From assembly GCA_021521415.1 (NCBI GenBank), contig JAIQDT010005781.1, forward strand, positions 62,001 through 126,000: a DNA stretch of 64,000 nt, given 5' to 3'. Under the pieces are notes generated by a model. The model worked only from the letters and a program-made list of their open reading frames with translations. It was not told the origin of the DNA and did not search any database. The position numbers were made by a program, and so were the translations under genes. Origin of the DNA: Bidens hawaiensis. Taxonomy: Eukaryota; Streptophyta; Magnoliopsida; Asterales; Asteraceae. Each line of letters begins with the position of its first letter. The stretch's first letter is position 1. Positions 21,654-33,016 of this stretch are shown in pieces.

Positions 21654-22393
21654 TGAAGAAACACAAGTCCGAACCTACGCTTACCCCAAGTGTGAGTCTA
21701 CTGAATAACGACGAGGTCAGATCCAAGCTGAGCGCCTGTAAAACAGAACACCGTGAGTCTCGTCACGGGAACGACATGGTGGGGGGTCTTCCCGTAACTA
21801 CCCTTCGGCGTGAGAATAAGTACTTGCACTGATCGGAAACGAATATGAATACAAGTGATTGCTTAGAGCGTGTGGGAGTGAATGAATACCTTGAGGAGAT
21901 GATCTTAGTATTTATAGCCAGATGTGGGGGAAGGTGATTGGTGGAGTTGTCACTATCAAGATATTCCTTTTTTCACCCAAATGGATAGCCTGGTCCCGTT
22001 TGTGGGATGGCTATTATCTATGCACGTTTGTGAGATGGCCATTACGTGTCCAGGTGTCATCCTTCCATTGGTCGACGTTGCTATCAGGGGGCGTTGAGGG
22101 AATCTTCTAGAAGTAGTTTGTTACAACTACTCTTCCATATCACGTGGGGGACCATATGCGTTATGAGTCCCTTGTGTGGCCCGCGGGTTCCTCCCGCGTA
22201 TGCTTAATGGTAATCTGTGGGTTGTGATGGGGACCCGTGAGACGTGTCCTCAGAACTATAGGTAAATTTGTTAGTTTGTCTTATTATCATGACTACAAGA
22301 GTTTTGGTCCGCTGGTTTCTCCTGCGGGTGCTCACTGGTAATCCACGGGTTGGTTTAGGGGTCCATGGGTAATTTTACTACCTTACCTCTGTA
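21654..22393 (-). mobile_element. 3' LTR of the Tat element
   Basis: It aligns along its length with 43935-44716 but lacks ~40 bp present there (GACACGTGTCTAGTC region). A TATA box on - lies at 21909-21916 (TATAAATA). On -, it is preceded by a purine tract (ACTGGGGAAC) at 22393-22403. Confidence 0.88.
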
Positions 22394-22450
22394 AGTTCCC
22401 CAGTCCATTGTTTCTTCCGCGATGCGATGTCGCGAGTGGAATTATGGACT
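22394..22450 (-). promoter_or_regulatory. Polypurine tract with abutting hairpin
   Basis: On -, the inverted repeat AGTCCAT..ATGGACT (22402-22450) has an inner CGCGA/TCGCG stem. It runs straight into ACTGGGGAAC and then the LTR. The purine tract would prime plus-strand DNA. The same hairpin-plus-tract layout recurs at 45232-45271, 45441-45480 and 46468-46507. Confidence 0.6.
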
Positions 22451-22723
22451 CACTGCTCTGTCCCTTTGGTGTGGGTCGAGTTTGTTAATCCGTGAATTTT
22501 TCGTGTTGCTTTTGAACTGGGGGTACTGTTTCGCCATCTGCGATGTGACGTCTTCAGTCTGAGTCTTGTCAGGGGTGACTGACGATGTGTTTGCACGTAG
22601 TTTTAGGCGGATAATTCAAAATCGTTTTGTTTTTTGTCAGTTCCCGGCTACCGTGTCATCTTCTGATTGGATGATTACAAAAAAGTGAGTTGTATCCCTC
22701 TTCTTCGGATTAATTGCAATGTG

Positions 22724-22730
22724 TATAAAA
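22724..22730 (+). promoter_or_regulatory. TATA box of antisense gene copy A
   Basis: TATAAAA lies 116 bp upstream of ATG 22846, with a CT-rich leader between. Confidence 0.5.
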
Positions 22731-23534
22731 AGGGGTGAGCGTTTCATTTATCTGTTTACTTGCAAAAATTTCTTGAAAACTTTCCATCTTCTTCTTCTCC
22801 TTCTTTCTGGAACAAGCTTGTTGTGTGCCTCTTATTTCTGTTTCAATGGCTGGTGGAAAGAAAGAGGGTTCCAAAGGGACCGTGGAGAATATCTAGATTA
22901 ATTGGGGAGTAGCAGATTTCCAAGACATCACCCATCTTTATGGGTTAGCGCCTGATTGGAAGCAAAAGCTTCCTTCCCCAGGCTCGACGGCCGATAAACC
23001 TCCGCCCGGAAAAATTGCTTTATACGGGGAGTTCTTTACCACTGGCAATTTTCGGTTGCCCATCACAAAGTTCTTGAGCAGTTTCCTTGCTGCAACTAAG
23101 ATTCATATATCTCAGATGCATCCATTTGGTCTCATGAGACTTCGTCACTTTGAGTTCTGCTTCCGAGCATTGGGAGTGGATCCGTCTGTGGATCAATTCC
23201 TTGCAATCTACAAGATCCAAGTCCGCGGGTGGTTCAGTTTTCCGTTCTAAAGAAGGCATAGGAACTGAGCCTCCGCGGAGCGTTCATGAATGGAAGAACA
23301 AGTTTTCCTGGATCAACGCGGACGTCATTCCGGACGTTATGGTCCGCCGCTCCTTGACCCGAAAGTTTTCCAACCTTCCTATTGCTGACGCGGAAGGTCA
23401 GGAGGGGTACACCACTCTTACGCAGACTCCCACTCCAATGGGTCTTATTCTGGAGTCTGCACTAGTGTCGGTGGGTATGCGCTGTTTATGGCCTTACCCT
23501 GATGAGATCCCATACTTCTCCAGGGATGATGGAG

Positions 23535-23603
23535 GTAAGTTATCATTCTTTATCTTTTCTCTCCCACCCCCCCCCCCCCGTTTTTTAAACTTGTTTTTTT
23601 CAG
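23535..23603 (+). other. Probable intron of antisense gene A
   Basis: Donor GGAG/GTAAGT and acceptor TTTTTTTCAG/GG, 69 nt, with a C-run of ~14 inside. The position corresponds to the probable intron of copy B (26755-26818). Confidence 0.55.
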
Positions 23604-24002
23604 GGAAAGGCACAACTTTTGAAGTCCTCGTCCCTGCAATTGTTGGGAACATGTACCGAATCCCGCTGGAGCTTAGGCAGGTGCCCATCCTTGACCAAAC
23701 AAATGAAAACTTCAGTTTTCCTATCCGCGGGCGTCGTGAACCTGAGGTCAACGAGTCCGTCGTGGCCCAAGGTGTGTATATCTTGAACCCTTGTCCTCTT
23801 ACGTTATGCAATCAGACGGAACGATTGTCCTTTCATCTAGCGAGGATTATTCTAGTGAGGACTCGACTAATGAAGGATCACGGTCTGATAATTCAGGTAG
23901 TTTTCATGCGGGGGTTCTGCATGCTATTACAGATCTCGTCCGTCGCCGCAAGAGGAAGGCGGATACTGCTGGTGTATCCAGCCATAGGGTAACTTTGACG
24001 TC

Positions 24003-24146
24003 GATGATCCCGCTGGTGGGGAGGCGTTCAAGGATACCGATGATCCCGTCGGTGGGGAGGCATGTCATACTGCCGATGATCCCGCTGGAGGGGAGGCATC
24101 CAAGACCACTACTAATCCCGCTAGTGGGGAGGCGTCTGGGTCTGCT
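24003..24146 (+). repeat. 36-bp minisatellite, four copies
   Basis: The unit starts GATGATCCCGCTGGTGGGGA and recurs every 36 bp with substitutions. In the gene frame it encodes a 12-residue repeat of the form DDPAGGEAxxxT. Confidence 0.8.
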
Positions 24147-25946
24147 GAAAGGGAGCATGCCCCAAAGAAGTTAAAAAGGAATCGTCTTCGAGATCGGGTC
24201 CATGAGAACACCGCTGAGGAGCCTGCAGGTATCTGTTCATCGTTCCTTGATTGATTTTTGTTTTACTGCTTTTGCTATTTGTTAACGGATTTTAGATCAG
24301 TGACCATCGTTGCTCCTCGTCCACCACCACAGTCTGAACCGTAGACTAAGGTTACTGAAGACACAAGTATGCAACCCCAGGGGTGGTTGCGAAAATGGAG
24401 TATGCGCCTCCTAAAGGTACATCCGAGGGTCCTCCCATTTCTGCTGGCGGGAAGGTAGGAGGCTCTGCTTAACCCTCCTCTTCGAATCTTCAACAGGAGA
24501 GGTCTTCTACCTTCTGCCCCTCATGGAACCTAGGTAATGACACGCTATTTTCTGATCAGCGTGCTTGCCTAGGATTCTTTGAGCACTACCCCCCCCCCCC
24601 CCCCCAAGTGTGAACACCTTCGCTCTCACACCCAGGAAAGTCTAGCATAGACACTCAGCTATCATCTAGCTAATGTGTTGTCTACTAGGCGTGAGATGTT
24701 CGAAGGGTGGGTCACGGGGGAGAGGGTCCTGGCTCATTCCGCCCGACATTTAAAAGAGGTCGAGGAGGCCAGAGTTGCTGTCCGGGCGGAAGCTCGGGAG
24801 AGCGACGCTGCCTTCCAAACAATCAAAGCTAAAAACAAAATATTGGAGGATCAGGTCTCTTCTCAGACTAGCTCCCTATCCGCCCAAGATGAAAAGATCC
24901 GGTGGCTGAAGGCTGAGCTGCTGGAGAAGGATGGGCGTCTCTCTGCTCTTGCTGGGGAGAATGAAGGTTTGTTGAAGGCGAACGAAGAAGTTGTTGCTAA
25001 GAGACATTGGCTTCTCAAATATGGCTTCACCAAGGTAAATCTCCAGGTTACCTAGTTTAGGCTTCTCATTTTCTAGTTGTTTTATAAACCATGGATTTGT
25101 TTCGTCGCAGGTCGTTGGACTTATCAAAGACGGACTTGAGCTTGGGGATTGCCTTGCCAAGCTTCTTGTTAGTTCTTCGCGGGCAGGCCAGAAGGCCGGT
25201 TTTCAAGAGGGTTACGCAATGGCCCACGAAGGGCGTCCGTCTACTGACTTCGCGCTTCATGGGAGGGACGTCCGAGGTGAATATGATGCTGATCTCGACG
25301 CCTTTGATGATCTATCCTTTGAGAGTATATAGAGGAGCACTGTCGCGAAGAATGTTGCATGGGTAACTTAAGGCTGGATGTGAATGAACTTCTCAGGGAA
25401 GCAGAGGGTGCCAAAAAGAATCAGGAGATTAGGAGCTTATGTAATTTTTATTTCTATTCTTCCTGTCTTGTAAGTATACTTTGTAATGAAATGAAATTAT
25501 CTTTCCATCACTATACTGTATTTGCCATGCTCCTTAGATTGATGTGCTTTTGGGCTTGTCTATCCGCCTTCTTTTCTTCTTTTTTGTTTATTTATCCGCG
25601 ACCTTTAGTCGCGGGTACTTTCATCGTTCGTGGCTATCACCTGCGAATACTAAGACTTGTATTTTTCTTGTTCTTTTTTGTAGTTGAATTGTCTTTAATG
25701 CCTGGCATATCAGTCTTAAACATTTAGTTTTTCTCTCATCGATTCGTGTCTAGGAATACGCCTAGTTTTTTGGTGGCTCACGTGACATGACTGTTTCACG
25801 CAGAACGAGGATTTGACAGGTCTATAGGTTTTTGACAGCTGTTATCAGAATTTTAAATTTTGAACAGCTCATCTTCCCGCATGACGTGTCAAAATATCAT
25901 TGGCCGATGGTTACCTTTTACTGTTCACCCTATTAATTTTGATCAG

Positions 25947-25954
25947 TATAAATA
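25947..25954 (+). promoter_or_regulatory. TATA box of antisense gene copy B
   Basis: TATAAATA lies 109 bp upstream of ATG 26063, like the spacing in copy A. Confidence 0.5.
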
Positions 25955-26062
25955 CCCCTTGGCCATTCACTTTCTTCTTTATCACCTTTGTGAAATTGCT
26001 TTGTCTTTATCGAACCTCTGATATTCATCATAGCTCGTGTTAATTGGTTGTTAGCAGATTAC

Positions 26063-28550
26063 ATGGTGTCTTCTAGGCCAGTACTTCAAACCATAGATCA
26101 CGTCACCATTGATTGGGATGAGAAAGGGTTCCAGAACGTCGTTAACGCCTATGGTATTGCTTCTGAGTAGGAACCGGAATTCCAGCTCCAGGTTCTATAG
26201 CCAATCGGCCTCCGATGGGGAAGATGGTCTTTATGCTGAATATTTCACTTCTGGAAATCTTCATTTTCCGATTACTCGGTTTCAGGGTAATCTTATTACT
26301 GGGAACATGTTTCATCTTTCTCAGCTTCATGCATCAGTAATAATGCGCATGCGCCACTTCGAATTCTACTGTAGGGCGCATGGCATCGTTCCTCAGATTG
26401 AAAAATTCTTAATCTTTTACAAGATGCACTGTAGGGGCAGGTGGTATATCCGTTTACCAACTGACAAGAAAGCTGTAGTCTTCTATACGCCTCTCATGGA
26501 TTCCCAGTGGTCAAGCAAGTTCTTCTGGATACGGGAGGATGTGGTTCCGTTATCCATCTATTGGCGTTCAACGGATCAACCCTTACTTACTTTGCCCTAC
26601 GTTGATTGTCCGGAGAGACATAGGTGGCATGAAAAATTAACCGGCACTACGACGCCTATGCATCCCATCCCTGAAGCTGCTCTTATGCGGGCTGGGATGA
26701 GTCATTTATGGCCTTACCCAGATGAGGTGCCTTACTTCCAAAAGCTGAATGGAGGTAAGAAACTACTGTCTTTCCTGATGAGTTTTCCCGAGTGTCTTAT
26801 GTTAACCTGTTCGTGTAGCTGAAGGGATCCTCTTGGCCGTCTTGATAGACGACGTGCCCGGGACTATGCAGCTCGTTGCTCGGGATACGAAGGATCTTCC
26901 AATTCTCGGTAAAACTAAAAACAATTTCTTATTCCCGCAGAGGACCCGCCGGGAGCCTGTGGCTTCCGAGGGCTTATTTGCGACAGTTAGTGTGTTTCCC
27001 TCTTTACCTTTACGCAGTTTCTTTTTCTAACACATTGTTCCACAGCTTTTAGTCGCAAGAGGAAAAAAGTTTCTTCCTCCGGGGCTTCTGAGGTGGCGGG
27101 TACTGAGGTTCAGTATTCGAATCCTTCTCCCCATGCTTCCCCTAAGAAGCTGAAGAAGACCCGCCTCCATGACCGGGTTACTATCTTTTCTCAAGACACC
27201 CCATGTGTCATCTAAAGTTAGTTCGTGTATTCTGAACATCCACTAAATTTTGTAATAGATCTTGTGACTTTGCCTGCAGACGCTATCATTATCTCGGATT
27301 CGCCTCCCGCCAAGAGTGTTCCTAGCAAATTTTCTGTTGCTGACAAAGGGAAAGCTCATGAGGTAGCTGCACCCAAGTCTCCTATCCGGGTGTCAGAAGT
27401 ACCGGTGTCCCTGCCTTTGTCACCCCCAATTGCACAAGAGTCTGGTAAACGGCAGGACAATCTTTCGGGCCCTTGGCTCCGGGTCCTCCCCCTCCTTCCT
27501 TGGAGGATGTGATACGGGCTCGCGCTCTGCAGGAGGGTTTCGTGCACCACTGTCCTGATTGGAACATAACTCCTGCTTCCAGATTTTCGGATGGAGAAAT
27601 GTGTTTTGAATTTTTTCATTAGGGCATACCTCTTGCGGAACGCGAATTCCAGAACAAGCTTGCCCGCGTGTCTCTTGGTAACTCTTATATATATCACACA
27701 GCCAACCTGGTCTCCCCAACCCAGGAGATATACCTGGGGGAGCTTAGGACAACATCCTTTAGCATCTCCAGGCCGAGAAGGAGAAATAGAGTCTAGAATC
27801 CAACACTATAAGGTGGAAGTTGAAAGACGTTGAGAAGGCCCTAGAGTCTGAGAGAGGTCGTCAAGCTTCCGTGGCCAAGGATTGGGAAGAGGCGTGTCAG
27901 AGATAAAATTCTACACTCGAAGCCGCATGCGCTCAAACCCATGCCCGCGAGGCTGATCTTGCTAAAGTCGAGGATGCAAAGGCAGCCTTGGAGGCCCAAC
28001 TTGATGCCCAAGAAGAAGTTATCAGCTCTTTGCTCGCCGCCTTTGCTGACAAAGATCAACTTATTGAGGATTTGATTAGAGATAACACTTGACTTATCGG
28101 CAAGCAGGGCGAGCTTAAGTTGGGCGATGAGCAAGCTACCAATGACTTGTCGTGGTTAATGAAGGAAGGTCTTCCCAAGGTATGAGTTTCCTTCTCGTCA
28201 TTACTCATATTTTTATAACATGTGAATCAGATCCTGATTAATGTTTATTGAAACAGGTTATCTACCACGTGCATGAAGGATCCATTATGGGGGACTGTCT
28301 TGCGCACCTTCTTCGTGCATCGCGTGATTCTGGTCGCAAGGCAGGGTTCCATGAGGGGGTAACCTTTGTCCGGGAGGGTCGTTCCGTGGAAGGTTTTGCC
28401 CTCCATGATGTGGATGTGGATGCCAAATATGATAGAGAAATGGACGCTTTTGATAACCTTCACTTCCCTATTCGGGACGCTATTCAAGGTTTCTCTTCCC
28501 AAACAGATGGTGTCCAACAGCTACGCACTTATCTTCAAGAACAGGAATAG
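26063..28550 (+). pseudogene. Antisense gene copy B in the Tat element
   Basis: The ATG at 26063 (MVSSRPVLQTIDHVTIDWDE) reaches a stop at ~26168. The next frame (to 26822) carries the domain: LHFPITRF, HASVIMRMRHFEFYCRAHGI, FLIFYKMHCRGRWY, WSSKFFWIREDVVP and MSHLWPYPDEVPYF. A probable intron is 26755-26818 (GGAG/GTAAGA..GTGTAG). Another acceptor, CCACAG, is at ~27046 before SRKRKK-like basic residues. Downstream are an acidic/Pro-rich linker and coiled-coil segments in broken frames. The last exon-like frame (28248-28550) has HEGSIMGDCLAHLLRASRDS and EMDAFDNLHFPIRDAIQGF, ending in TAG. It has the same plan as copy A, at an offset of ~3.2 kb. Confidence 0.6.
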
Positions 28551-28940
28551 TCTTTCCGTTTGATGTACTCTATTTTTGTTTGTTTGTAATCCCTTTTTTG
28601 GTTGTATATATGACATGGGTTTTAAATTTTGTCTTGTCGAAAATTACAATATAAATGTGTGTTAACTAAACCCATCATATATCCAAAATATAGGATTAGG
28701 ACATTAACTGGCACGCATGCCTGTCCTGATAAAAAATAAAAATATCGATAATGACACGTAGGTCGATAATACTTAATGTTCATGAGAATTTTCCGTTTAA
28801 CTTTGTTTTCTACAAAAAGTAACCCGCTATTTCTTACATAAAAAGAAACCTTGACACGCAGGCCAATAAAGTGGCACAGGCCAGACTGATGGCATGCAAG
28901 ACAATAATAGACGCGCCCGCATATCGTAAAATGTTTTTAA

Positions 28941-30033
28941 TTACAAGTAACACCGTTTAAACTGCGCCACATTCGATGTTCTGGGAATCGGCGTTCCATC
29001 CAGTTTCTTTAGCTTGTAAGCGCCTTTTCCCAAAATTTCATCAATTTTGATTGGGCCCACCCATGTGGGAGCCAGCTTCCCAGGTAACTCAGCATTTGAT
29101 GCCTCGTTGTTCTGGAACACGAAATCCCATTTGTTATACTCACATATCTTGACTCGCTCGTCATAATATTTTTTGAGTTGGCGTTTATATTTGCTTTCAC
29201 GTATAGTTGCCAACTCTCGTCTTTCTTCCAGAAGGTCTAAATTAAATCAAAGCTCTTTCTCATTATCTTGAATCAAGAGCATTCTTGCAGATGGGCCACC
29301 GATTTCAGCGGGGATCATTGCTTCTTTGCCATACATTAGGCTGAACGGAGTTTCGAGTTCCTCGTTTTCTTGTTAGTTCTGTGCGCCGACAGAACATGTG
29401 GCAGCTCATCTACCCATCCCGTTTGTTTGGGCCCTAACCGTGCTTTGATGCCTTCCTTAATACTTCAGTTAGCTAGCTCTACTTGCCTATTGACTTGCGG
29501 ATGGGCTACCGATGTGAGCACTTGGTTCATATGTAGTTCGGACAACCACTCTTGGAGGCCTTTGTCAGCGAACTGGGTGCCGTTGTCGCTAACCAGTGTT
29601 TGAGGGAGACCAAAACGGTAGATAATGAATTCCCATAGAACTTTTTTTACGTTCTCTGTCGTGATATGTGCCAACGGTTTGGCCTCCACCCACTTGGTAA
29701 AGTAATCGATCGCGACCAACAAAAACTTCACCCACCCGGGTGCTTCAGGGAATGGCCCCATAATGTCTATGGTCCATTTCTAGAAAGGCCATGCCGAAAT
29801 CGCAGCGTATGTGGTGCGTACCTTTGACATGAATCACACTTCGGGATTTCTTTTATTGCATCTGTGTGCATACTTGGCCAGTAGTACCCCGCATTCATGA
29901 TTTTTGCTACCACCATCCATGGTCCTACGTGTAAACCACAAATGCCTTCATGTATTTCTCGGATCAGGTAATTGGCATCATCTGTGTCTACGCATCGGAG
30001 TAGTGGACCAAGGAATGATTTCCTGTAAAGCAC
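28941..30033 (-). pseudogene. Tat-element integrase (zinc, core, C-terminal), broken
   Basis: 30033-29767 has LYRKSFLGPLLRC and the H2C2 domain (IHEGICGLHVGP, AGYYWPSMHTDA, CDSCQRYAPH). A frame change precedes 29761-29465, the core: FTKWVEAKPLAHI, SDNGTQFADKGLQEW with the second catalytic Asp, and HPQVNRQVELAN with the Glu position. 29213-28941 is the C-terminal part: VKICEYNKWDFVF, TWVGPIKIDEILG and GAYKLKKLDG. The order is right, but at least two frame changes break it. Confidence 0.8.
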
Positions 30034-30392
30034 ATTATCTTGAACTTGATAAAATAGTGCTTTGTGGCGGATCTTTCGGCAATGACTTTGTCTTCCAGTA
30101 GGGTTCCAGAGGATTGATATTCTATAATGGGTGTCATCTAAGAAACTGTTCTTGTTTGAATGACCATGACTTGGTGTTAACGGATGGATGGGCTATCCAG
30201 GACCTCAATCCGCACGTCTCTACCCAGATACTCAAAACTGGTAGATGCTAGCTTGCTCAAGGCATCCGCGGGCCGATTTTCACTTCTCTTTATATGGAAA
30301 ACTTTGCAAGAAGTGAATTTCAATAAGAGATCTTTAGCCTAGGACAAGTATGAAGCCAATACTTTGTTCTTTGCTTCGTATGTCCCTAAGAC

Positions 30393-30920
30393 CTAGCCCA
30401 CGAAGAGCATTGAATCTACCCATGCCTCAAGGAACTTAACGCCCAGCTTCTTTGCAATCCGTAAACCAGCCAAGAATGCTTCATACTCTCCCTCGTTGTT
30501 TGTAGTCTTAAAATTCAGCTTTATGGCATACATGAATTCTTGGCCATCCGGATTTATTAGCTTCAGTCCTGCGCCTAAACCTTCCCCACTCGATGCTCCG
30601 TCCATGAACAAGGTCCATTTTTGACTTTCATCCGACGAAGTTGGAGGCTGTAGTTCATACAGGCATTCCTGGGCTTTCTTCGTTGGTACTTCTGTAACAA
30701 AGTCTGCCAACACTTGGTCATTGATCATGGTTCTGGGCTTATACTCTATTGAGTGTTCACCCAGTTCGATTGCCCACTTATCCAATCTCCCGGACAACTC
30801 TAGTTTAGCCAATACACTCTTCAGCTTGTAATCAGTTAGTACGTGTATGGGGTGGCCCTGGAAGTACCTCTTCAACCTTCGTGCCATGTATACTAATGCC
30901 AACACCAACTTCTCCAGCAT
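30393..30920 (-). pseudogene. RNase H region of Tat pol (canonical tail plus second RNase H)
   Basis: Residues ~1-80 are the end of the canonical RNase H: ALVYMARRLKRYFQGHPIHV, LTDYKLKSVL and SIEYKPRTMINDQVLADFV. Residues ~100-175 are the Tat-type second RNase H: WTLFMDGASSGEGLGAGL with the first Asp, NNEGEYEAFLAGL with the Glu, and EAWVDSMLFVG with the second Asp. The remainder to 30034 is a degenerate linker with stops. These enzymes would remove RNA during reverse transcription. Confidence 0.8.
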
Positions 30921-31055
30921 TTAATACTGAGTTTGAGCATCCGCCAATGTTCTACTAACGTAGTATATTAGCGTTTTCAAGGTCTTTTGATCCTCCAATA
31001 AAACTACCCCAACCGCGATATCAGACACGGACAGGTATAGCGTGAGAGGTTCTCC

Positions 31056-31752
31056 CTAGTGGGGTTCGGTCAAGGTTGGGAGCTCCATGAGACATTTCTT
31101 TACCTCCAGGAATGCTTTTTTGCCTCCAGTGTCAATTTGAAATGTGCCTTCTTCAGGAAATTGCGTAACGTGGACATGAAGGGGTAAGACTTGGCAGCGT
31201 GATTCGCTAGGAATCTGTTTAAAGCTACCAATCAACCATTCAGCGTTAACTTCCTTCAACGAGGATGGGGAAGGCATCCAGGAAATCACCTGGACCTTGT
31301 CCGGGTTTGCTTTGAACCCTTCCCCTATCACGATTACCCCAAGAAACTTTCCTTCTTCCATGCCAAAAGAGCATTTCGAAGGGTTGAGCTTCATATTGAT
31401 TTTTCTCAGTGTGGAGAAGACGTCTTCAATGTCTCTTAACATATGGTCTTCCTCCACACTTTCGATGACTATGTTATCCATGTAGACTTCCAAATTTTCT
31501 CAATCTGCTCCTGGAATGTATTGTCCATCAAACGCTGGTTCGTGGCTCCCGTGTTTTTCAGGTCAAATGGCATCATTTTGTAACAAAAAGTACTTGGTTA
31601 GTACGGAAAGCTGTCTTGTCTTCGTCACGAGCGGCCATTCGGATCTGATGTACCCTTTGTAGGCATCCAAAAAGCACTTGAATTTGAAAGGTGCCACTGC
31701 ATCGACCATCAGATCAATTTCCAGGAGCGGATAGCAATCCTTAGGGCAGGCT
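31056..31752 (-). pseudogene. Downstream half of Tat-element RT
   Basis: After the nested insertion the frame resumes with a CYPLLEID-type motif near 31740. At 31493-31056 it reads VYMDNIVIESVEEDHMLRDI, MKLNPSKCSFGMEEGKFLG and KVQVISWMPSPSSLKEV, the palm and thumb. The active-site motif, normally YxDD, is YMDN here, so one catalytic Asp is lost. Stops are present. It is separated from its upstream half by the 9.46-kb Tekay element. Confidence 0.8.
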
Positions 31753-32198
31753 TGTAAGGCCCCGATACCGGTAACCCTACTTTCGTGTTGGATTTACTCA
31801 TAAACACAGTTCTAAATATCAGAGTTAATTAAAACATTTATGCGGAATATAAAACTTTCATTAAACATTACATAATTCATAACTTGTCTCAAAACATTCA
31901 TTGTCTTTCACATTAAAGCATTAAAGTTAACACATCACAATCTTCAGATGCCAGATTCTTGTTCAGTGCCATGTGTCTCCTCAAGCGAGCTGCCTCATCC
32001 TACTCACCTGTGTGCATACTAAAAGTCAGCTACGCTGAGTGAGTTCTAGATAATCACGTAATCATACCATTTACATAACGTTATATTCATACTTTCATAT
32101 TTTCATACTTCCTTACTTTCTTACTTTCATTCATACTTTCATACTTTCTTACTTTCTTACTTTCATATCTTACGTTATAAAGAGCACTACGCCCTACA

Positions 32199-32360
32199 TT
32201 CCTCGAGTATTGTTAGGGCTCGGTACCCTCCTTCCTCGAGTATTATTAGGGCTCGGTACCCTCCTTCCTCGAGTATTATTAGGGCTCGGTACCCTCCTTC
32301 CTCGAGTATTATTAGGGCTCGGTACCCTCCTTCCTCGAGTATTATTAGGGCTCGGTACCC
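32199..32360. repeat. Five 33-bp repeats in the Tekay 3' LTR
   Basis: Units begin TTCCTCGAGTATTATTAGGG and run through CTCGGTACCCTCC. The unit contains XhoI-like CTCGAG and KpnI-like GGTACC palindromes. The exact duplicate array is at 39473-39634. Confidence 0.9.
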
Positions 32361-32778
32361 TTTTCATAACCATACAACCATACATTATCATTTCTTTCTT
32401 TTATTATCCTTATCACATTCATACACATAAGCATACATATCATACTTACCTTAACTTAGCATTACAACCTGACAGTACGTGCAATATCCGAAGATCGTTC
32501 ACGTACCATCAAGCAATCATTCACACATATCACATCATTCACATAAGGCATACACTTATCTCTTAGGATAAGCGTATTAACAAACATATTGAGTATGCAC
32601 ACAGCCCCGAAAACATGACACATAAATGGGGCTAGAAACTCACCTGGATCCTGTTACGCTCGCCGCTGATCGTAATTCCTTTCTTTAACTGGGCTCGGCT
32701 AACTGTATAATATTTACACATATCAATTAACTACTGCTACTCGTTTGTATTTCTATCTATATATGACCCACAACGAAC

Positions 32779-32866
32779 GGGGGTCCGGGGGCAGCGCCCC
32801 TGGCAGCGGGGTTCTAGGGGCGGCAGCCCCTAGCGGGGTCCAAGGGGCAGAGCCCCTGGCTGGGGT
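32779..32866. repeat. GC-rich triple hairpin in the Tekay 3' LTR
   Basis: Three consecutive short dyads: GGGGC..GCCCC around 32788-32800, CTAGGGGC..GCCCCTAG around 32814-32833, and AAGGGGC..GCCCCTGG around 32842-32859. The second copy is at 40053-40140. Confidence 0.8.
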
Positions 32867-33016
32867 TAAGCTGCCAGGTCAGCTTGGAAAAATTTTATTT
32901 TCGATAACTGCCTTAACACATTTTCCATTAGGTTTTTAATTTATTTTATAAACGAACTTCGCTTCAGGCGAAGTTAAACCTTAGGCGAACTTGGAAACAG
33001 CTTGGTTCTGGCTTGA

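Larger units (their letters stand above)
22846..25335 (+). pseudogene. Antisense gene copy A in the Tat element
   Basis: The ATG at 22846 (MAGGKKEGSKG) meets an in-frame TAG at codon 17. The frame then continues with FQDITHLYGL, HPFGLMRLRHFEFCFRALGV and FLAIYKIQVRG, like the plant 'putative gypsy type transposon' domain. A frame change near 23225 leads to WKNKFSWINADVIPD and SVGMRCLWPYPDEIPYF. A probable intron lies at 23535-23603 (GGAG/GTAAGT..TTTCAG), at the same place as in copy B. Later come a 12-residue acidic repeat (24000-24145), basic KKLKRNR, and a coiled coil (24675-25055: SSLSAQDEKIRWLKAELLEK). It ends with a DADLDAFDDL-like tail shared with B. Function is unknown. It is opposite to pol, with its own TATA box. 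Confidence 0.6.

Noticed and set aside
23566..24605. C homopolymers at 23566-23579 and 24591-24605
   Set aside because: Possibly real, but homopolymer length is error-prone and no function is implied.
32194..32391. Open frames with peptide repeats (PSPNNTRGRRV on -, LGLGTLLPRV on +), also at 39468-39840
   Set aside because: They follow from a 33-bp tandem repeat whose length is a multiple of three; they lie inside LTRs and are open on both strands.
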